Assembly (NCBI GenBank): GCA_035079385.1
Contig: JAVHKY010000025.1
Span: 18,140,501-18,204,500 of the forward strand
Reading direction: 5' to 3'
DNA from: Aspidiotus rigidus
Taxonomy: Eukaryota > Arthropoda > Insecta > Hemiptera > Diaspididae
DNA length: 64,000 nt
Shown here: piece after piece, positions 20,040-30,249 of the stretch
Layout: every line of letters starts with the position of its first letter
Position numbering within the stretch: the stretch's first letter is position 1
Notes under the pieces: generated by a model
What the model saw: only the letters and a program-made list of their open reading frames with translations
The model's database searches: none
Told to the model about the DNA's origin: nothing
Translations under genes and position numbers: made by a program

Positions 20040-21605
20040 GATTTGGAAAAATTTCATCCCCTAAGCCTTACGTGATGGGTGGGGGACTTGGGGAAGTTTC
20101 AGCTTCGGAGATATGATAGGGAGGGGGGGGGGGACTTGGACGAATTCCAGCCTTCAAGCTTTGTATAATAAGAGGGGGACTTGAAAAATCCTTTCTCTGG
20201 AGCCATATATGATAAGAGGGGGACTTACAGAAATTTCTTCTCTCGAGCTACACATGATAGAAGGGGGGGCTTGGAAAAATTTCAACTCTCCAGCTATGAT
20301 AGGAGCTTGAAAAAGTTTCATCTTCTGAGCTATATATGATTGGTGGGGGGCGGGACTTGGAAAAATTTCAGCTTCGGAGCTATATATGATGGGGGGGGGG
20401 GGAGAGAGACGGAAAATTTTCAGCCCTCAAGCTTTATATGATAGGTGGGAGACTTAGAAAAGTTTCAGCTTCGGAGCTACATATGATAGGGGGGGGGGGC
20501 GGTTGGACGAATTTCAGCCTCCAAGCTCTATATAATAAGAGGGGGACTTGGAAAAATTTCTTCTCTCAAGCTATATATGATAGAAGGGGGGCTTGGAATA
20601 ATTTCAACTCTCCAGCTATGGTAGGAGCTTGAAAAAGTTTCATCTTCTGAGCTATATATGATTGGTGGGGGCGGGACGTGGAAAAATTTCAGCTTCGGAG
20701 CTATATATGATAGGGGGGGAGAGACTTGGAAAAATTTCAGCCCTCAAGCTTTATATGATAGGTGAGAGACTTAGGGAAGTTTCAGCTTCGGAGGTATATA
20801 TGATAGGGGGGGGGGGCAGTTGCACGAATTTCAGCCTCCAAGCTCTATATAATAAGAGGGGGGCTTGGAAAAATGTTTTCTCTCGAGCCCTATATGATAG
20901 GAGGGGTACTTACAGAAATTTCTTTTCTCAAGCTATATATGATAGAAGGGGGGCTTGGAGCTTGAAAAAGTTTCATCTTTTGAGCTATATATGATTGGTG
21001 GGGGCGGGACTTGGAAAAATTTCAGCTTTGGAGCTGATAGGGGGGGAGAGACTTGGAAAAATTTCATCCCCTAAGCTTTATATGATAGGTAGCAGACTTG
21101 GGAAAGTTTCAGCTTCGGAGCTATGTATGATGGGGGGGGGGGGAAAGGCTTGGAAAAATTTCAGCCCTCAAGCTTTATAATATGATAGGTGGGAGACTTA
21201 GGAAAGTTTCAGCTTCGGAGCTATATATGATAGGGGGGGGGGGCGGTTGGACGAATTTCAGCCTCCAAGCTCTATATAATAAGAGGGGGGGCTTGGAAAA
21301 ATTTTTTCTCTCGAGCCATATGTGATAGGAGGGGGACTTACAGAAATTTCTTTTCTCAAGCTATATATGATAGAAGGGGGGCTTGGAATAATTTCAACTC
21401 TCCAGCCATGGTAGGAGCTTGAAAAAGTTTCATCTTCTGAGCTATATATGATTGGTGGGGGTGGGACTTGGAAAAATTTCAGCTTCGGAGCTATATATGA
21501 TAGGGGGGGGAGAGACTTGGAAAAATTTCATCCCCTAAGCCTTATGTGATAGGTAGGGGACTTGGGAAAGTTTCAGCTTCGGAGCTATATATGATAGGGA
21601 GGGGG
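20040..21605 (+). repeat. 45-bp satellite array with higher-order repeat structure
   Basis: Degenerate 36-50 bp monomers run head to tail, each ending with a core like GAGCTATATATGATAGG and a G run of 5 to 12 bases. Monomer subtypes recur in a fixed order: one starting CGGTTGGACGAATTTCAGCC appears near 20130, 20500, 20818 and 21241, followed by types containing TTCTTCTCTC, TTCAACTCTCCAG, TTCATCTTCTGAG, TTCAGCTTCGGAG and TTCAGCCCTCAAG. The higher-order period is therefore about 320-430 bp. Open frames of the LELYMIGGG type crossing the array reflect the 15-codon period and should not be treated as proteins. Confidence 0.85.
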
Positions 21606-23840
21606 GTGTATTCAATCGACCGACCACGGAAAAGAAATTCATACTCCACCCGGAGTTGCACGACCACCGTACTAATGAATAATAATGATTTACTAACCTC
21701 CATATCTTCATTCTCCATCAAAAGGATAATAATCAATACAGACCAATTAGGTATCGCCAAACATATTGAAGGCGCAACAATTTAAACGCACAGCTTACGT
21801 CTTAATGATGCTCAGAATCTATACAAGAGCTGTGTCGCTATTGACAGAGGGAGCTAAGGGATGACTAAGAATCATGTTGGAACATGCCATCAATACACAT
21901 TGTCAATACTTGCACCAGAGTCCAACATTGGTCGACAATCAAATTACAAGATATCAACGAAGACATACGTGGCAAAAATAATACCCATGCAAGCAGGCTC
22001 TATATTTGATACGAAAATGGAAATTGTGCCAAAGAAAACATTTAATTAGTTCGCATGACGATAAAGGAACCTTTACCCCTCAAGAACAGAATATAAAAGA
22101 GGAAAGACTGTACCTCGAAATATTTTTTCAGCACGTTTACCTTGAACAATGTCAAAAAGAATCTTAATCCACTACGTATCTTCCTCATTCTCTTCATTTT
22201 TATTTTCTCGATAAAAATTACGATTCCGCGAAACTCTTTCAAATAGGCTCGAGACAGTTTGGCAGTAAATTAATCTTTTTCTCATCCGTTTCTCCTGAAG
22301 GGGTTTTAAAAAATCGACTTACAGGTAGGTATAACGTAAAAAGAAAAAATTGCTGCGTGTATCATTTAAAAAAAATCCTAGAATTTACGGTTTCAAATTC
22401 TCATTAAAATCTGCTCTACTATTTCCACAAGGTTTAAGAATTACCGCATACAAATGTAGTTGCACTAGGCATTATGTCAAGAATTACACATTACATAGGC
22501 AACAACACAGAGTTATTCAGTGCAAATTCAGAATCACGAGGCCGACGCAGTAGTTCCACGATCATTATCAACTGTATTTCATTTTTAAAATAATAATTAT
22601 TATCGTGTAAATGATGAAAGGTTTATCCGCCCTCCTCATAACTTATACACGATTTACAAACTGTATCTGTCCACTTATTATTGTGACATATATCGCTGCA
22701 TAAGAAGGCACACGTATTATATTATAGACGATGTCATAACATACCAAAATACGTATATGTGTTATTCGTGTGCATGTAGTATGTGTTATATGAGTTGTCA
22801 ACAATGAAAATACATTCCAAATTCACGATTGTAGTAGAGCGACGAGTTACTTACATTATTCAAAGTATTTAAAATAGAGGTATGCAGATTACGCGCTTTT
22901 ATTCTTTCATTCTGGAATAAAGGCCGAACCTGTTCGAGATTACGACTTCGGCGTGACGGTGGACAATTCCAAGTTTCGAAATGCACGCGTTGTTAAAATG
23001 AATCTAAAGCCCTACTGCCTCTGTTTGGTTTACCACTTGCCATTTAACGAACCCTAGGTGACGTTCGAGGATGTTCAACCACTTTTTGTACAGGAAATCG
23101 AATCAGTGAAGATGAAAGATTCAAATGCACGATTAATCTATGCTAGTCTCATTACTTCAAATATACTTGTATCAAGTTTTTCGGATACGTAATTGTTGTA
23201 AGAATATCATAAATATATCTCAAACCATTTGAACTTTCGAATTCTAAGAAAGAAGTCTGTCTCAGCTTTTCCAACAAAGCTGCGGAGAAAAAATGAATTT
23301 TGCGATTTCTATAACGCCAGTCTTCGTAATAAAAATTAAGAAATTGTGGAAGGAATTTTCTGTCGCGAGAGTCGACTCTCCGATTTGCACTTTGTATAAA
23401 AACTACGATCAACTTAGGACAGGAATGTACGGAGTTTTTTAAACTCAAGAAACAAATATACCAGTGATCATAGTGAAATATTCCACGTGTTGGCCAAATG
23501 ATGATAATAATTTTATCGGTTTGATCTGAAAAAATATTATAAACCTTGAAGATGATTTCAAAACGAAGGATTATTTAAGGGTGTCATTTAATTGTCAGAT
23601 AAAAAAGAGTGTCAGAACGATAGTTAAATTAATGCAAAGATGGGAAAATAAGATGTGTTTTAATAAAATATAATGAACTTTAAAATAATAAATGCACGAT
23701 ATGAAAATACATCAAACATTTTAAAAAATACAGCAACATTTAGAAAACCATTCTCGCGATGTCCAGTGCGCTTCCGAAAATGAGTAAATAGCAATAGTAA
23801 ATTTGAAAAAAAAAAAATACAAGAAACATTTATTGAACAA
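21606..23840. other. No gene recognised
   Basis: Short frames at 21546-21785 and 21861-22049 have no recognisable domain. No tRNA, transposon terminus or repeat array was seen. The sequence is AT-rich. Confidence 0.45.
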
Positions 23841-23842
23841 TT

Positions 23843-24229
23843 AGTGCTTGGTCGTTGGTCGCCCTCTTTTTCTCTTTTGACCTTGCCAGATCACCTTGTA
23901 GGTAGCATCTGTTTGCACCATACAAGAATTCATATTTTCCAGCAAGCGCTAGGTGGAGACAATTTTCAGCTCCTGCTCGTCTGGGTTCGACTTTTGAGCG
24001 CGTACACAGTAATTCAGCACAAAAGGTTCGTCTACTGCTGAAGGAAGGCCTGTTCTTTCACTGCACCATTTTTCAACGTCTTTACCTGAAACTGTTGATT
24101 GGCCATATTTTTCGCATCGTATCTGCTGTAAAAAGCTGACTACTTTTGCTTTTGGAGGCTCTGTTAAATTAGGATGACATCTAATTACATGTAAAACCGC
24201 ATTCGGTTTACGTATCCCTCATCAAATTT
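23843..24229 (-). pseudogene. MULE-type transposase fragment
   Basis: Read on the minus strand, one frame gives NAVLHVIRCHPNLTEPP, KVVSFLQQIRCEKYG, DVEKWCSERTGLP and DEPFVLNYC, and after an in-frame stop near 23960 continues RLLENMNSCMVQTDATYKV followed by IWQG. This order, a helical KYG region, a W-rich acidic segment, an EPFV strand and then the D-A-T-Y-K-x-x-W-Q-G motif, is that of Mutator-like (MULE) transposases, where the Asp of DATYK is the first residue of the catalytic DDE triad. Sequence similarity stops just after WQG, so the fragment is truncated and interrupted by a stop. Family membership is fairly secure; it is non-functional. Confidence 0.7.
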
Positions 24230-24941
24230 TTGCACTTTGCACGCGATTTCTGGACGATGTAATTCGTTTTATTTTCAATTTTGCAAACATTTTCCTGAAG
24301 TTTTTTCACCTATCATTAAAGTGAAGTGTGAAATGTGAATGTATGTATTTATTATCTTGCTCGCCCTTCATATTATCGCGCAAAATATAACGTGAATCAT
24401 TATTCTTAATATCGTCATAATTATCTAATTCATCGCTTTTGCTCTATCGTTACTATCATCGATTTTAAAGTTCAATTAAAGTTTCCCCATTATTTAACCA
24501 TACTCTATATGCGCACGTGGGAAAATTCAAATAAGAATGAATCAACGCATAAAAAATTGAAATAACAGAGCAACGGTGGCTCGCAATTTTGTTTTCTTAG
24601 TCATAAGAAAAACTATACGATTGTGCTCGAACTGAAATACCTCCTGATGATCACGAATTGAATAAGTTATCAGAAATCAGTTATTACAATACGGTTAAAT
24701 CATTTTCAACCTTCGACTACGATTTCAGAAAATTATATTACAGCGCTCCGCATCATTTGTGAGCAAAATTTATACGAGTTCGAGTGTTTACAAAATTAAT
24801 AAGCAAATTTTCAAGTGGGTATACGTTTAGTTAGTACAGAATTATCACAAAATCGCAATATGAAAATCGATAAAATAATACTCCTAATAATACGGAACGT
24901 ATTGATAAAGATTGAACAGTACGTGTGCTCTTACGTAGAGG

Positions 24942-25876
24942 TCACTGAGTTTGCTTGTCTATTTTGACATCGACTAAAGTATCCTCGTTTTCGTAAAGGA
25001 ACAGGGCATTAAATAATTGTCCTTCAAGAACCCGCGGAAGCCAGTGTTTATTTGGCTGCAACATTTTTCCAAATGGGAGTTCATCTTTCGGGAACCATTT
25101 TGGAGTCATTTCTGTAATTATTGAAAAGAATAGGGAGGATTGAATTTGTAGCGAAAAGAGTTGGGCGAGAAAAAAAGTTTCAGTAGAAGGAACTTAGTCG
25201 ACCCTTGAAGAACAAACTAAATCTTTAATAGAGCATGCAACACAATCCCCTAAACAGTATCATTTTTAAAATTCGTATAATGACGAAGATGAAAACTGAG
25301 ACGCTTCAAATAATTCGATCTACAACCTTTTTTCAGTTATGCTCAAAATCAGAGATATGTCCCTGTTTCCTCCTCTCGATCTCGAACTTCGTAAGTTCTT
25401 CAATAAACTAAGGCTTGTTTAACAGCGCACCGGTCTCCAACAAAATTTACCATCGGATTCAATCGGTTGACCTTCGTAATCTGTCGTTGTAAACAGATGA
25501 ACCTCGTGCAAAGTGACGTCTTCCCAATTAGCATTCTCGAAAAACAAAACTCCGTTTTTCTGTAAGGATTTAGCAACCAAACCACATTCTTCTTGAAGCT
25601 CGCTGAAATTAAAAATGAAACATGACACAGGGTAAACAGAATACGTCATTCTGGAAAATAACTATAATATAATTATTGATATACTAACCGTTTAGCGGCA
25701 TCAATAATCGTTTCGCCAGGTTCAACTTTTCCGCCAAACCCATTCCATTTTCCCTTTCCGAAACCACGTTTCTTCAAGCCAAGTAAGATTTTATCGTCGT
25801 TCTGAACGATAATTAGAGTCATCAACTTAGTTGGTCGATTCTTTACGAGCTCCTCGACACTCATCTCCGGTTTCAT
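24942..25876 (-). CDS. MTH1/NUDT1-type Nudix hydrolase, three exons
   Basis: Coding exons are 25876-25689, 25602-25451 and 25111-24942, joined by GT-AG introns with phases that give exactly 170 codons including the stop. The Nudix box spans residues 49-71 (G-x5-E-x7-RE-L-x-EE-x-G-L) with every consensus residue present, and is split by intron 1 at Arg63. Around it, LLGLKKRGFG and WNGFGGK match MTH1, the enzyme that hydrolyses oxidised purine nucleoside triphosphates such as 8-oxo-dGTP to the monophosphate. The C-terminal exon encodes MTPKWFPKDELPFGKM. At the positions of human MTH1 Trp117, Asp119 and Asp120 this protein appears to have Leu, Pro and Asn, so substrate preference may differ. The start is the first Met; a second Met four codons later is possible. 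Upstream non-coding exons were not identified. Confidence 0.9.
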
Positions 25877-26299
25877 TAGCTATAGGTACTTACTATTTCT
25901 AATTACAGTTTCATTCAAATTGTGCATTCCAAATGTCAGTTTTCTTTCTTCATCTAAATTTTGAGGAGAATTTCACTTACGCGTGAAGGCACAGGGTATT
26001 TCTAAACTTTCAGATAAAATATTAACCATCTATCCAATTACAATCCATCCACAAGGTAGCTCACCGGACCAAATTTTTCTCTAGAACAGAAATAATCAAG
26101 CTAGTTTTACGTCAGTAGTGGTTTTATAAGTCTTCTAAATCAAAATACCCAGCAAATCTGAAGATTCTGCCTCTGAAAAAGGAAGTTTAGTGAGAGGTGA
26201 TCGATAATAGTTTGAAAGTATTGATATGACTCTTCATTCTCATTGGTTAGCGCCGTTCGAGTGATATCAGTCATCATTATTTATCAACCTTCATCATTT

Positions 26300-26434
26300 G
26301 GACCCTTTTTAGCCAAACCCAACCAAGCGACATGATAACGATCTGGGGAAAAGGAGAATTTCCATTCATGATGAAGAAACATTTCTCTAGATTGTTATCA
26401 TGTCGCTTGGTTGGGTTTGGCTAAAAAGGATCCA
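26300..26434. mobile_element. Foldback MITE
   Basis: Inverted arms of about 40 bp face each other: the left contains TTAGCCAAACCCAACCAAGC and GACATGATAAC, the right GTTATCATGTCGCTTGG and TTGGGTTTGGCTAA. The 50-bp centre is unrelated to known families. No clear target duplication. Confidence 0.75.
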
Positions 26435-27051
26435 TTTTGAATGGGGCAGCGCTAGCGTCGCGCTCCAATTTCACTGAGCAGGAACAGGAGCAGGAAGAGA
26501 TTGAAAGAGGTAGGTAGGTATCTATCTAAATGGCCGATGGCGGTTTATGAGAGAGAAATAAAAAAAAATTGAAAAACACTTGTAAGTATACAGCAGATTA
26601 AATTTGGTTTCCCAACATCCCATAAAAGATGTCCACAGACACACATTCTACAAATTGGAAGACCAGAAGACCTTTGATTCCAATCACTTCCAATTCATTC
26701 AAGGGACATTAAGAGTTAATCAAAATTTGATAATAATTTTCATCTTCCTCTCATAAATACCGTTGTATAGTTAGATATGGCTTTCAAATTTTGGAAACTT
26801 GTCGGACATTTGGACCTGGCAAGGCGAGACTCGTATATCAACGTTAGGACAATTTTAAATGTTGCTATTGGTTAATCTTATCAACGTTAAAATATAAAAA
26901 TAGTATTGGTTTTGACCAAGTGCGACGCCAGCCTACGCGCGTTGTGAACGATCCCGGAGTTTAAGGTCAAGATTCTCCGATCAAGGAGACTACTGAGGTG
27001 TAAGCTCTTATTCGTTGATTCTGATTTGATGTGAAATCCAAATCCATCAAT

Positions 27052-27315
27052 AAGGAACTATATAAGATAGGTATGCGCAAGTGATAAGAATAGGATCGTC
27101 ACCACACTGATAAAGTCGAAGGAGGAGCAATCTGAGTAGTATCCTATAAGAGAATTTTAAGCATCAAACATCAAATACAAGAATTTAAACTACAAAAAAT
27201 GAAGTCACACGGCCCTCCTGATGAAATCTTTTAAAACTGCTCCTCCTTCGACTTCATCAACATGGCGATGATCCCTTTCTTATCACTTGCGCATACCTAT
27301 CTTATATAGTTCCTT
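27052..27315. mobile_element. Foldback element with ~80-bp arms, copy 1
   Basis: The left arm begins AAGGAACTATATAAGATAGG and includes ATGCGCAAGTGATAAGAA and AAGTCGAAGGAGGAGC; the right arm is its near-perfect reverse complement, ending CTATCTTATATAGTTCCTT. A related, more diverged copy lies at 27452-27890. Confidence 0.8.
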
Positions 27316-27451
27316 ACTATCAACAATGACTTTTTCAACCCATTTTGCGGAATACTTAATTTTATGCGTAAGAGTTCGCCATTGACAAAATCGGCACTTA
27401 CCCTAAATTCCTGCAAGGCAATGGGGAAAAATAACTCTCAAACAGTGTAGG

Positions 27452-27890
27452 CCTATGAGATAGGTATATGCGCATGACCGTCATCGAGTTGATAAAGTCG
27501 AAGGAAGGAGGCTAAAAGAATTTTTAACATCAAACATCAAATTTAATACGAATGCTAGCGACAAAAAATAAACGAGACCTCATTTATTTTGTCGTCTCTC
27601 TCTAAGTTACTGATATAATTTTTCTAATTAATCGAAATTCGATGTTTGATATTTAAATTTCTCTCACGGCACTCCAGAAACTCCCTGAAACTGCTCAGCC
27701 TTTGACTTTATCAATAAGGAGATGATCCTATTCTTATCACTTGCGCATAGCTCTGCCATACAAAGTCAATAATGAATACGAGAAAAAGAGGCTATATTAG
27801 GTATACCCGTAACCTCTTTTTCTCGTGTTCATCATTTGCATATACGTCTATTCAACTTTGTACGGCAGAGCTATCTTATATAGTTTCTTA
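27452..27890. mobile_element. Foldback element copy 2, interrupted by a nested insertion
   Basis: The left arm (AGATAGGTATATGCGCATGA, AAGTCGAAGGAAGGAGG) and the right arm (CTTTGACTTTATCAA, TTCTTATCACTTGCGCAT and, after an interruption, ATCTTATATAGTTTCTTA) match copy 1 at 27052-27315. The right arm is split between GCGCATA and TATCTTATATAG by a smaller foldback element at 27750-27871. Confidence 0.7.
27750..27871. mobile_element. 122-bp nested foldback MITE with TA flanks
   Basis: The ends are GCTCTGCCATACAAAGT and ACTTTGTACGGCAGAGC; the inner arms carry ACGAGAAAAAGAGG and CCTCTTTTTCTCGT. TA lies on both sides (27748-27749 and 27872-27873), consistent with a TA target duplication. It sits within the right arm of the foldback element 27452-27890. 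Confidence 0.75.
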
Positions 27891-28044
27891 GTGTAAGATC
27901 ATGGTCGTTTGCTTGACAATCGCAAAAGCGTAAAATTCTGCTTTTATCTCCACTAGTGTACAAATAACTTAATTGATATATGCTTTATAGTAAAAAATGA
28001 GTCAAACAAAGACTCGAAAATCTGAACTTCATTACGCTTTTAGT

Positions 28045-28343
28045 GGAGCCCTATAAATACGAGTGAGGGCATGGGCCGCCATATTTAGTCGTTACGTCAT
28101 CATTATTTTCACAGTCTCCTATTTTAATGGTTGATAACAGTTTATCATGATTTGAAAACAATAAGAGAACGTACTAGACTAAGTGCCAAAGCAAAATGCA
28201 AGACTCTCAACCCTATTGAGAAATGCATAATAACTTCACTAATCACATGCATTCCTCATCTGAACAGGGAGCTATCGAGATAAATGATGACGTAACGACT
28301 AAATATGGCGGACCATGTCCTCACTCGTATTTATAGGGCTCTA
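28045..28343. mobile_element. 299-bp TIR MITE with 8-bp target duplication
   Basis: Terminal inverted repeats of about 60 bp begin GAGCCCTATAAATACGAGTG and include GCCATATTTAGTCG and TTACGTCATCAT. CTTTTAGT flanks both sides (28037-28044 and 28344-28351), an 8-bp duplication as in hAT-type insertion. No coding capacity. Confidence 0.8.
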
Positions 28344-28423
28344 CTTTTAGTATCCACTTGTATTTTATTTTTCGTGTAGCCAGTAGCCTATATCTAGTCT
28401 TTACTTAAATTGTAGAACGCATC

Positions 28424-28472
28424 TATGGAAAGGGCGTTCGTCCCATAAGAAATATATTGAGCGGACAGCTTT
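28424..28472. repeat. Short repeat shared with 44342-44380
   Basis: GTTCGTCCCATAAGAAATAT and GAGCGGAC match the hairpin-containing segment at 44334-44394, which has GTCCGTCCCATAAGAAATAC and GAGCGGACGCC. Probably fragments of one dispersed element. Confidence 0.6.
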
Positions 28473-28615
28473 TTCACGGATTTTAATTTGAATACTTATG
28501 GGTTTAACGATGTATAATTGGCTTATAAGTAGTACTAATAAGTAGTCAAACATAGTTTTTAATTCGATTTTAAAATGCTTAATTCTGAACAAACATAATT
28601 GAAACTTTTATTGTT

Positions 28616-28631
28616 CTTCTTCCTGTTACAG
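28616..28631 (+). promoter_or_regulatory. Probable splice acceptor upstream of the MpaB-family CDS
   Basis: The pyrimidine-rich tract ending TTACAG, 55 bases before the start codon, implies that the 5' UTR is spliced. The donor exon was not located. Confidence 0.5.
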
Positions 28632-28686
28632 ATAAAATAAGCGACAATTTTCCAAACAGCTTCGGATCTACCATCAAGTATCCACG

Positions 28687-29994
28687 ATGAGGCTCGACAA
28701 GAGCTCGAAAAACTGCGTTCTCAAATCGTACAGTAAAACTGATCTGCTAGCCCAACCAGAAAATCAAAATGATAACGAGGGACAACTGGGAGGATGCCCG
28801 TTTAAATCACAACTCGAAAGACTTCACCCTGATGCGAATACTGAATCGGCGGAAAACGAATGCGTGGTCAGCACGGTCTGTAAAATAAAAGACATAGAGA
28901 ATTTACCAGCCGACTTATTGGAACTGATGCCAGCAATACTTCAGCCTCTCCCATCGGACTTCAACTTACCACCAGCGCCCGTTTGGTTAGACATTGAGAA
29001 GCTAAAGAAGGGGCAAGCGTTTGCGCGTAAAAATATGAACGGTCTAAACTATGCCGATTCTTTAGCTCTAATGTTCTTATTTTCATCAGCTGATGGCTTG
29101 AAACCGCTCATCTTTACAGGGAAGTCACATACTCCCCTGCTGGCACAAAAACGTTACCTATCTACCTACTTTAGAGTGTGGAGTTGGTACGAAACTGAAA
29201 TATGGAAACCAGAATCTGAGGGTTATAAAAATTTGAAATGTGTCCGAGCTTTACATTTGAGCGTGAGCAAAAAACTAAATTCATTATCTGTCAACGAAGT
29301 ACATCAGGGATCAAATTTGGAAGAAAAATTAAAGAAAGAAAATGTAGAAATGCTCTGTCCACTGTCAAGCACTTTAAAAAAAGATTTTGAAAATAATGGT
29401 CCAGTCTACCCCATGCGTATGCCGGTAAGCGCGCGCATTTATCTGAACCAGTTGGAAATGGCTTTTACGCAGTTCGGCTTTTTCGGCCTCATGCTCCTGC
29501 ATCCAGAAAAATTTGGAGCAAAGAATACCACAGAAGAAGAAATGTCGTGTTTCGTGCATTTATGGAGATACATAGGCTATATGTTAGGCATAAAAGACGA
29601 GTATAATCTTTGTAAAGGGGAACTGTCCGAAGTTAAACAAAGGTCAGCCCATATAATTGAGTATTTTCTGCGACCGATGATGCTGGAAGTGAATAAAGAA
29701 TGGGAACACATGTCGCGTTGTGCTCTCCAGGGTATAGAAAAATTCACGAAATTACTTATCAATTTCGAATGCACTGTATTGTACCTGTGTTGGGTATTGG
29801 ACATAGAGACTCCGAATCTACGACAATATGTGGGCTGGAAAGAGCAAACTCTGTTCAGTCTGACCAAATTAGTGATGACCGAAAGTCATAAAATTCCGGG
29901 ATTCTCACGATTCGCCAACTATACGGTCCGAAGGAATATTGAAAATTCGGCCAAAGCAGAGAAACGAGCGAAAAAAAAGTTGATGATAAAATAA
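28687..29994 (+). CDS. MpaB/rubber oxygenase (DUF2236) family protein
   Basis: A 435-residue uninterrupted frame. From about residue 100 it follows the ER-bound oxygenase MpaB / latex-clearing protein family: GQAFARKNMNGLNYADSLAL, TGKSHTPLLAQKRYLSTYF, SWYETEIWKPESEG, then RALHLSVSKK with a conserved His in the helix where bacterial relatives bind haem. Later come MAFTQFGFFGLMLLHPEKFG and FVHLWRYIGYMLGI followed by DEYNLC, both strongly conserved. The first 90 residues are polar and variable. The start is well fixed: it is the first Met after an in-frame stop at 28633-28635. A splice acceptor (TTCTTCCTGTTACAG, ending 28631) lies just upstream, so a 5' untranslated exon is likely. The substrate of animal members is not established; a haem-dependent oxygenase role is inferred from the family. 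A poly(A) signal lies at 30237. Confidence 0.85.
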   Translation: MRLDKSSKNCVLKSYSKTDLLAQPENQNDNEGQLGGCPFKSQLERLHPDANTESAENECVVSTVCKIKDIENLPADLLELMPAILQPLPSDFNLPPAPVWLDIEKLKKGQAFARKNMNGLNYADSLALMFLFSSADGLKPLIFTGKSHTPLLAQKRYLSTYFRVWSWYETEIWKPESEGYKNLKCVRALHLSVSKKLNSLSVNEVHQGSNLEEKLKKENVEMLCPLSSTLKKDFENNGPVYPMRMPVSARIYLNQLEMAFTQFGFFGLMLLHPEKFGAKNTTEEEMSCFVHLWRYIGYMLGIKDEYNLCKGELSEVKQRSAHIIEYFLRPMMLEVNKEWEHMSRCALQGIEKFTKLLINFECTVLYLCWVLDIETPNLRQYVGWKEQTLFSLTKLVMTESHKIPGFSRFANYTVRRNIENSAKAEKRAKKKLMIK

Positions 29995-30236
29995 ACGCCG
30001 CGACGACCAGCTTATATATCGTTATCGGTATTCGTAAATTAGTTTGAGGTGTCCACACTCATCTATTTATTACGAGTAGAATACTCGCATTTTTGTATGG
30101 TACCTACCACTTTTTTTTCTCCTTTTTTAATTTTATTGATTTTGTACTCCAATTTTTGATAAATTTATCTCTATTTTCATTGAAATTATCCTTCGCGTTA
30201 TTTATCTTAGATATATTCAAACACCATAATGTACAG

Positions 30237-30242
30237 AATAAA
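30237..30242 (+). promoter_or_regulatory. Poly(A) signal AATAAA
   Basis: A canonical hexamer 243 bases after the stop of the MpaB-family gene, in an AT-rich 3' UTR. Another AATAAA overlaps the stop codon itself and is less likely to be used. Confidence 0.55.
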
Positions 30243-30249
30243 AGTATGG

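Noticed and set aside
29374..29867. Minus-strand frames within the MpaB-family gene
   Set aside because: They are antisense shadows of the conserved 435-codon frame.
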